This document shows positions 59,507-64,000 of a stretch of 64,000 bases of DNA, piece after piece (positions within the stretch are counted from its first letter, which is position 1; each line of letters begins with the position of its first letter). Origin of the DNA: Shimazuella kribbensis DSM 45090 (lineage in GTDB: Bacteria > Bacillota > Bacilli > Thermoactinomycetales > Thermoactinomycetaceae); assembly GCF_000428065.1 (NCBI RefSeq), contig NZ_ATZF01000004.1, positions 200,113-264,112 of the forward strand, written 5' to 3'. The notes beneath the pieces are model-generated. The model was not told the origin of the DNA, searched no databases, and was given only the letters and a program-made list of their open reading frames with translations. A program made the position numbers and the translations under genes.

Positions 59507-60199
59507 GTGAACGCTAAAATAAAGATACTGGTTGTTGAGGATGACAATGATATCAATCAATTATTATGCAATATAATAAAAAATAGTGGTTATTTTCCTC
59601 AAGCTGCTTTTTCTGGAACGGAGGCGCTGATCTATCTAGAGAAGCAAGAGTGGGATTTGGTCCTGCTTGATTTGATGCTCCCTGGGATGACAGGTGAAGA
59701 GATTCTAACTAAGATAAGTGAACATAGCCGCATTCCAGTCATGATTATTTCAGCGAAGATAGGTTTACAGACGAAAATTGATGCTCTACGAACAGGGGCA
59801 GATGATTTTATAACTAAACCTTTTGATGTGGAAGAAGTGTCTGCTAGAATAGATTCCGTTTTACGTAGATATAGATCTACGAATCAACCTTCTTATACAA
59901 AAGAATTGAGATATAAAGATATTAGTTTGGAATTAGATTCTAAAACAGTGTATGTAAATGGGATCGAATGTATTTTTACAGCAAGGGAATATGCTATTTT
60001 AGTTGTTTTACTATCTTCTCCTAAGAAAGTGTTCACAAAAGCTAATCTATTTGAAAGTGTATGGATGGAAGATTTTCATGGAGATGACAATATAATTAAT
60101 GTTCATATGAGCAATATTAGAAGAAAACTTTCCATAGCAAGTCCAAATAAGGAGTACATAGAGACGGTTTGGGGAATTGGGTATCGATTGAAAAATTAA
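59507..60199 (+). CDS. OmpR-family response regulator of an ABC-transporter module
   Basis: This 230-residue regulator has a receiver domain (VVEDDNDINQLL, phospho-acceptor Asp in LVLLDLMLPGMTG at about 54, Lys in FITKPFDVEE at about 104). A winged-helix output domain follows (about 135-230: FTAREYAILVVLLSSPKKVF, VHMSNIRRKL, VWGIGYRLKN). The GTG at 59507 has only a weak AAAGGTG site. An ABC ATPase, a permease and a kinase follow on the same strand, the order seen in bacitracin/lantibiotic response modules. Confidence 0.93.
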   Translation: MNAKIKILVVEDDNDINQLLCNIIKNSGYFPQAAFSGTEALIYLEKQEWDLVLLDLMLPGMTGEEILTKISEHSRIPVMIISAKIGLQTKIDALRTGADDFITKPFDVEEVSARIDSVLRRYRSTNQPSYTKELRYKDISLELDSKTVYVNGIECIFTAREYAILVVLLSSPKKVFTKANLFESVWMEDFHGDDNIINVHMSNIRRKLSIASPNKEYIETVWGIGYRLKN

Positions 60200-60274
60200 T
60201 GTTCTCTTAAGATATATCTTTAGATTTTCTTATGTTTTCCTTTCTATACTAAACAAGTGAGGGAGGTAAATGTT

Positions 60275-61198
60275 ATGGGAGATTATATTTTAAGAACAAC
60301 AAATTTATCGAAGCAGTATAAAGATCAATGGGCGTTAGATGACGTTAATATTTCGATAAAAAAAGGATCCATATACGGCTTTATTGGTCAGAATGGTGCA
60401 GGGAAATCAACTTTGATCAAACTGATAACAGGTCTTGCTTATCCGACAAGGGGAGAGCTGGAATTGTTTGGTCATAGTTCTGCAAAAGAACTTGTGCAGG
60501 CAAGAAAACGGATTGGAACGATTATAGAGAGCCCTGCTCTTTATCCTCATATGAATGCGATAGAAAATTTAGAAGTGCATAGACTTTTGAAAGGAATCCC
60601 AGGGAAGAAATGCGTCAAAAAGACTCTTTCTCTCGTTGGGCTTCAGGATGCAGGAAACAAGAAGGCGAAAAATTTTTCCTTAGGGATGAAGCAGCGGCTT
60701 GGTCTTGGTATTGCGTTATTGGGTGATCCTGAATTTTTGATTTTAGATGAGCCGATCAATGGATTAGACCCAATGGGTGTAGTAGAAATTAGAGAATTAT
60801 TGAAAAGGCTGGCCTTTGAACACGGGATCACAATTTTGATATCCAGTCATATTTTAAGTGAACTTCATTTGTTAGCTACTCATTACGGCATTATTCATAA
60901 AGGGAAATTATTAGAGCAATTATCAGCTGTAGAACTGAATGAAAAATGCCAACAATATATTCATATGAAAGTGGACGACCCGAACAAGGCTGCAACTATT
61001 TTAGAAACTAGGCTGAAGACTTCTCATTACGAAGTGTTACCAGATGGAACAATTAAGTTGTTTGGTTATCTTGATAATCCTGGTAAAGTTTCGGCAATTC
61101 TTTTTCATGAAGGGTTGATCGTCGAGCAATTTATGCCAATGAGGGAAGACTTAGAAGCTTATTTTACCAATCGAATAGGGGGTGGCTATCATGAGTAA
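60275..61198 (+). CDS. ABC transporter ATP-binding protein (BcrA/LanF-like)
   Basis: This 307-residue ATPase has Walker A GQNGAGKST (about 39-47), signature SLGMKQRLGLG (about 134-144), Walker B FLILDEPINGLDP (about 154-166) and the switch His in ISSHILSEL. The C-terminal 90 residues fit the BcrA/LanF type that drives peptide-antibiotic protection. The ATG at 60275 follows GGGAGG by 8 bases. Its stop overlaps the permease ATG by 8 bases. It should be induced by the response regulator encoded upstream. Confidence 0.93.
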   Translation: MGDYILRTTNLSKQYKDQWALDDVNISIKKGSIYGFIGQNGAGKSTLIKLITGLAYPTRGELELFGHSSAKELVQARKRIGTIIESPALYPHMNAIENLEVHRLLKGIPGKKCVKKTLSLVGLQDAGNKKAKNFSLGMKQRLGLGIALLGDPEFLILDEPINGLDPMGVVEIRELLKRLAFEHGITILISSHILSELHLLATHYGIIHKGKLLEQLSAVELNEKCQQYIHMKVDDPNKAATILETRLKTSHYEVLPDGTIKLFGYLDNPGKVSAILFHEGLIVEQFMPMREDLEAYFTNRIGGGYHE

Positions 61199-61940
61199 TT
61201 TAGTCAAATCTGAGTTGTTTAAGTTAAGAAAAGATAGATCCTTTTGGACATTGGTATTGATAATTATGGCATTAGCTGTTTCTTATCCTCCCTTTGTGTA
61301 TTTTGTATTAGGGATTAAATCTACTTCGATGAAAGAAATATTATCAGCAATAGCCCTGGAAGGCGTAAATACTTATATTGTAAAGTTTGTGCCTTGTATT
61401 CTTGCCGGTTTTTTTATTTCTAGTGAATATTCCATTGGAACGATGAAAAGCATAGCTGCTTCAGGTAACAGCAGAATTCGTATTTATTTTTCTAAGTTAC
61501 TTGTTTTTTCGTTAGGTGCTGCTGTGATTGCTTTAATATTTCCTCTTATCATGCCATCTGTTGGTCTTCTATTTTTTGGCTTTTATGATATGCCTAGATC
61601 TGACTATATTATTCAAACTGTGGGTCTCACTATTCTTTATGCATGTGCGTTTGCATCCGTTATGGCTTTATTTGCCATTTTGTTCACAGACAGTGGTAAA
61701 ACGATTGGTTTTCTAATCATCTCTGTTTCTCTTTTTGATACCATCATGTATACGTTTGCTCAAAAGTTCAAGATAGTAGATATAATCTACAATTACTCTG
61801 TATCTAAATTATTTTTAGATATAACCAAATTCAATTTGGGAAATGAAGAGTTATTTAAACTAATGATCATACCAATCTTGACGTTTCTCTTGGTTGGGTG
61901 GATAGGGAGTTTCATTTTTCAGAAGAAGGAAATTATGTAA
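61191..61940 (+). CDS. ABC-2 type permease
   Basis: This 249-residue membrane protein has six predicted helices (SFWTLVLIIMALAVSYPPFV first, FLLVGWIGSFIFQKKEI last) and the LVKSELFKLRKDRSFW cytoplasmic start that is typical of LanE/LanG/BcrB-type permeases. It would form the transporter with the preceding ATPase and remove a peptide antibiotic from the membrane (inference from family). The ATG at 61191 follows AGGGGG and overlaps the ATPase stop by 8 bases. Only one permease gene is present, unlike LanFEG systems with two. Confidence 0.9.
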   Translation: MSNLVKSELFKLRKDRSFWTLVLIIMALAVSYPPFVYFVLGIKSTSMKEILSAIALEGVNTYIVKFVPCILAGFFISSEYSIGTMKSIAASGNSRIRIYFSKLLVFSLGAAVIALIFPLIMPSVGLLFFGFYDMPRSDYIIQTVGLTILYACAFASVMALFAILFTDSGKTIGFLIISVSLFDTIMYTFAQKFKIVDIIYNYSVSKLFLDITKFNLGNEELFKLMIIPILTFLLVGWIGSFIFQKKEIM

Positions 61941-61951
61941 GAAGGAAGCGA

Positions 61952-62857
61952 GTGAGGGTCTTGATTTATATCACTTTTATTTCAATAGTAGTAGGTGTAT
62001 TTTATCTCACTCGCTTTTATTTGTTAAAGAAAGAAATAAAGAATGTAACAAAACAATTAAATGAGTTAAGTGGTAAAAAAACCAAAAAGAAAATTGATCT
62101 GGCTCATTTTGATAAAGACTTAGAAAAACTTGCAAGTGGAATAAACGATCAAATTGACCTTACACTACAGGCGTATGTAGAAAAACAGCGAAAAGAAAAC
62201 GAATTAAAACAAGCAATTGCAAATATCTCTCATGACATACGTACCCCTATGACTTCTATTTTGGGGTATATTCAATTTCTTGAAATAAATGAATTGCCTC
62301 CAGAGAAAAGAGCTGAATACATTACTACTATTAAAAATGGAGCCAACAGATTGAAGGTTTTATTAGAAGATTTTTTTGAATTATCCCTCATACAGTCAGT
62401 AGATTATCCATTAAAGTTGGAGAAGATTGAACTGAACCAGTTACTTTTAGAAGTTTTGATAGGTTTTTATGAACCATTTCTTCAACAAAATATGGAACCT
62501 AATATTCATATACCAAAAGAAGAAATAAGTATTGTTGGGGACTCATCTGCAGTAAAACGAGTGATCGAGAACTTAGTTCTTAATGCTATGAAACATTCCG
62601 ATGGGAATATCAACATTCAACTAGTTAAAAAACAATCCTCTGTACAATTGACAATCAGCAATGATGTGAGTGGATTAAATGAAAATGATATTATTTTTCT
62701 ATTTGATCGATTTTATAAAGCGGACAAAACAAGATCAGAAAAAGGTACTGGATTGGGATTGTCTATTGCTAAAAGCCTTATGTTGAAAATGCAAGGCAGC
62801 CTTACAGCAGAATTAAAAGATAATGAATTATTCTTCGTTTGTGAATGGGAAACATAG
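61952..62857 (+). CDS. Sensor histidine kinase of the ABC module
   Basis: This 301-residue kinase has one N-terminal membrane helix (VLIYITFISIVVGVFYLTRF). A short coiled linker follows, then the phospho-acceptor motif ANISHDIRTPMTSILGYIQF (His about 94) and the ATPase domain (VIENLVLNAMKHSDG as N-box, FDRFYKADKTRSEKGTGLGL as F and G2 boxes). The absence of an outer sensor loop is typical of intramembrane kinases that sense through their ABC transporter. The GTG at 61952 lies five bases after AAGAAGGA and 11 bases after the permease stop; a longer in-frame extension overlaps the permease and is not used. Confidence 0.92.
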   Translation: MRVLIYITFISIVVGVFYLTRFYLLKKEIKNVTKQLNELSGKKTKKKIDLAHFDKDLEKLASGINDQIDLTLQAYVEKQRKENELKQAIANISHDIRTPMTSILGYIQFLEINELPPEKRAEYITTIKNGANRLKVLLEDFFELSLIQSVDYPLKLEKIELNQLLLEVLIGFYEPFLQQNMEPNIHIPKEEISIVGDSSAVKRVIENLVLNAMKHSDGNINIQLVKKQSSVQLTISNDVSGLNENDIIFLFDRFYKADKTRSEKGTGLGLSIAKSLMLKMQGSLTAELKDNELFFVCEWET

Positions 62858-63336
62858 TTAGGTCCATTTTTTTAAATGTAACAATGATTGGCTAGAACTG
62901 CTTTCTCTTGGTTTCTGGAACTTTTAATAAATCTCTTGCTGCCTGTAAATGATGCCATAATGGTTCTGGAAGATCTGGGAATTGATATTTTTAAAGATAA
63001 AGAGCCGATGAAATAAATAGGTTGTTTTTGTATGTAGCTGTGCTTACTGTGAAAAATGTTCTGGAAATCAGGACATTTTTTGTCATTATATTCACGAACA
63101 ATATTACTGCGATGAAGGTATGAAACCTAACATCATGAAGAAAAATAACACGTATCTCTAAAATTTTATTCTATTTCGTTGTTCTTGCTGTGACTCAACT
63201 GGATCGAATGGGTTTTATTTCCGTAAAGAGGGAACTAGTAAATATACATTTTATAGAATAAATATTAAAATTTTACAAATAATATTAAAAGATGATACAA
63301 TGCGCTTATGATATCAAGAAAGAAGGTTTAGACGTT
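62858..63336. other. Interval between the kinase gene and arginase
   Basis: No gene seen. It contains an 18-codon frame MVLEDLGIDIFKDKEPMK (62959-63015) that may be a gene relic, and a terminator AAAAATGTTCTG/CAGGACATTTTTT at 63052-63081. The arginase promoter should lie near 63.25 kb. Confidence 0.5.
63052..63081 (+). terminator. Intrinsic terminator
   Basis: AAAAATGT(T)CTG pairs with CAGGACATTTTTT around GAAAT. It probably ends transcription of the ABC/kinase module. Confidence 0.75.
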
Positions 63337-64000
63337 ATGAGCAAACAACCAGTAAGCGTAATAGGAATGCCCATGGATCTAGGTCAAGGTCGTCGTGGCG
63401 TGGATATGGGGCCCAGCGCGATACGTTACGCTAAATTGCAGGCAACATTAAAAGCTCTAGGATATGAAGTAGAGGATCTAGGGGACATTCAAGTTCCAAG
63501 TCCAGAATCAATAGATATTGGAGATAATCATTTAAAATTTTTATCACCTATTTGTGATGTTAATGAAGCGTTGGCAAATGCTGTTTCAGCTGTAATCGAA
63601 AGAAAGCGCTTCCCTCTCGTCCTTGGCGGGGATCATAGTATGGCAATTGGTACCATTGCAGGGGTAGCAAAGCATTACAACAATCTAGGTCTAATTTGGT
63701 ATGATGCTCATGGCGATTTAAATACAGGTGATACTTCTCCTTCAGGAAATATTCATGGAATGTCATTAGCAGCTAGTCTTGGTATTGGCCATCCTGCTTT
63801 GGTTAACGTAGGTGGATATGCACCAAAAGTAAAACCCGAAAACGTAGTGATGGTTGGTATTCGTGAATTGGATAAAGGGGAACAAGAAATTGCCCGGGAA
63901 ATAGGGTTAAAAGTGTTTACCATGCATGAAATTGATCGCCTTGGAATGGCTAGAGTAATGGAAGAAGCGTTAGCTATTGTAGGTAAAAACACAGATGGGG
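63337..64000 (+). CDS. rocF: Arginase, 3' end cut by window edge
   Basis: Arginase splits arginine into ornithine and urea with two manganese ions, feeding arginine catabolism. The 221 visible residues begin MSKQPVSVIGMPMDLGQGRR and include the metal motifs GGDHSMAIG (His about 99) and WYDAHGDLNT (Asp-Ala-His-x-Asp, about 124-128), plus the substrate loop SGNIHGM. The last metal site (SxDxDxxDP) lies beyond the window. AGAAGG precedes the ATG at 63337. The gene is the first of its unit; rocD or others may follow outside. Confidence 0.95.
   Translation, partial: MSKQPVSVIGMPMDLGQGRRGVDMGPSAIRYAKLQATLKALGYEVEDLGDIQVPSPESIDIGDNHLKFLSPICDVNEALANAVSAVIERKRFPLVLGGDHSMAIGTIAGVAKHYNNLGLIWYDAHGDLNTGDTSPSGNIHGMSLAASLGIGHPALVNVGGYAPKVKPENVVMVGIRELDKGEQEIAREIGLKVFTMHEIDRLGMARVMEEALAIVGKNTDG

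Noticed and set aside
58788-59560. Open frames within and opposite the tRNA genes (for example containing GGSRIRTYE or RRDSNPRP)
   Set aside because: These are well-known artefacts of reading tRNA genes as protein; the RNA structures are unambiguous.
1-64000. CRISPR arrays, rRNA genes or a complete prophage
   Set aside because: No regularly spaced direct repeats, no rRNA segments and no structural or packaging phage genes are visible.

Overview
The window looks like a chromosomal segment of a low-GC, spore-former-type Firmicute (order Bacillales). The signs are AT-rich DNA, strong AGGAGG-type ribosome binding sites, many TTG/GTG starts, a proline T-box, a class D sortase, HPr kinase, and the Bacillus-like order hprK-lgt-acyltransferase ... 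hisZGDBHAF(IE). A thermoactinomycete-like relative is possible, but that is inference; nothing here fixes the genus.

Layout. 0-10 kb: a MerR-controlled short-chain dehydrogenase (cut by the left edge), a CDF metal exporter, a GrpB-like protein, a sortase, a VOC protein, a drug exporter, a luciferase-like oxidoreductase and a divergent HxlR regulator. 10.5-13.3 kb: hprK, lgt and a hexapeptide acyltransferase. 13.4-34.3 kb: accessory DNA that separates this group from the his operon. It holds a SwrC-like RND pump with a TetR-type operator, T-box-controlled proBA, pyrD, an HTH/DUF2975 pair, a secreted DUF2690 protein, a peptide-regulator-like HTH-TPR protein, an S1-domain protein, a monooxygenase/LtrA pair and an EamA transporter. 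It also carries REP-like repeats with a gutted REP-transposase relic. 34.6-41 kb: the nine-domain histidine operon with tightly overlapping genes. 41.5-47.5 kb: a YrdB/TetR/MBL/methyltransferase group, then a PRPP synthetase, a TPR protein and a thioredoxin. 47.5-58 kb: a DUF4097 lipoprotein, an alpha/beta hydrolase, a broken HxlR gene fused to a thioredoxin relic, a two-component system and a MarR-HlyD-HlyD-EmrB efflux operon. 58.6-59.4 kb: nine tRNA genes. 59.5-62.9 kb: a response regulator-ABC-kinase module. The right edge cuts an arginase gene.

The most striking feature is a set of at least eight short, GC-richer islands (about 1.6, 5.8, 17.0, 23.7, 27.6, 28.2, 34.1 and 41.1 kb). They sit only between host genes. 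Each carries one small gene that I do not recognise, usually with its own ribosome binding site, and about half have a clear hairpin terminator. Two are frameshifted, and one ends just inside the next foreign gene. They look like serially captured single-gene cassettes from a GC-richer donor, possibly a phage, in various stages of decay. No transposase, integrase or shared end sequence explains them.
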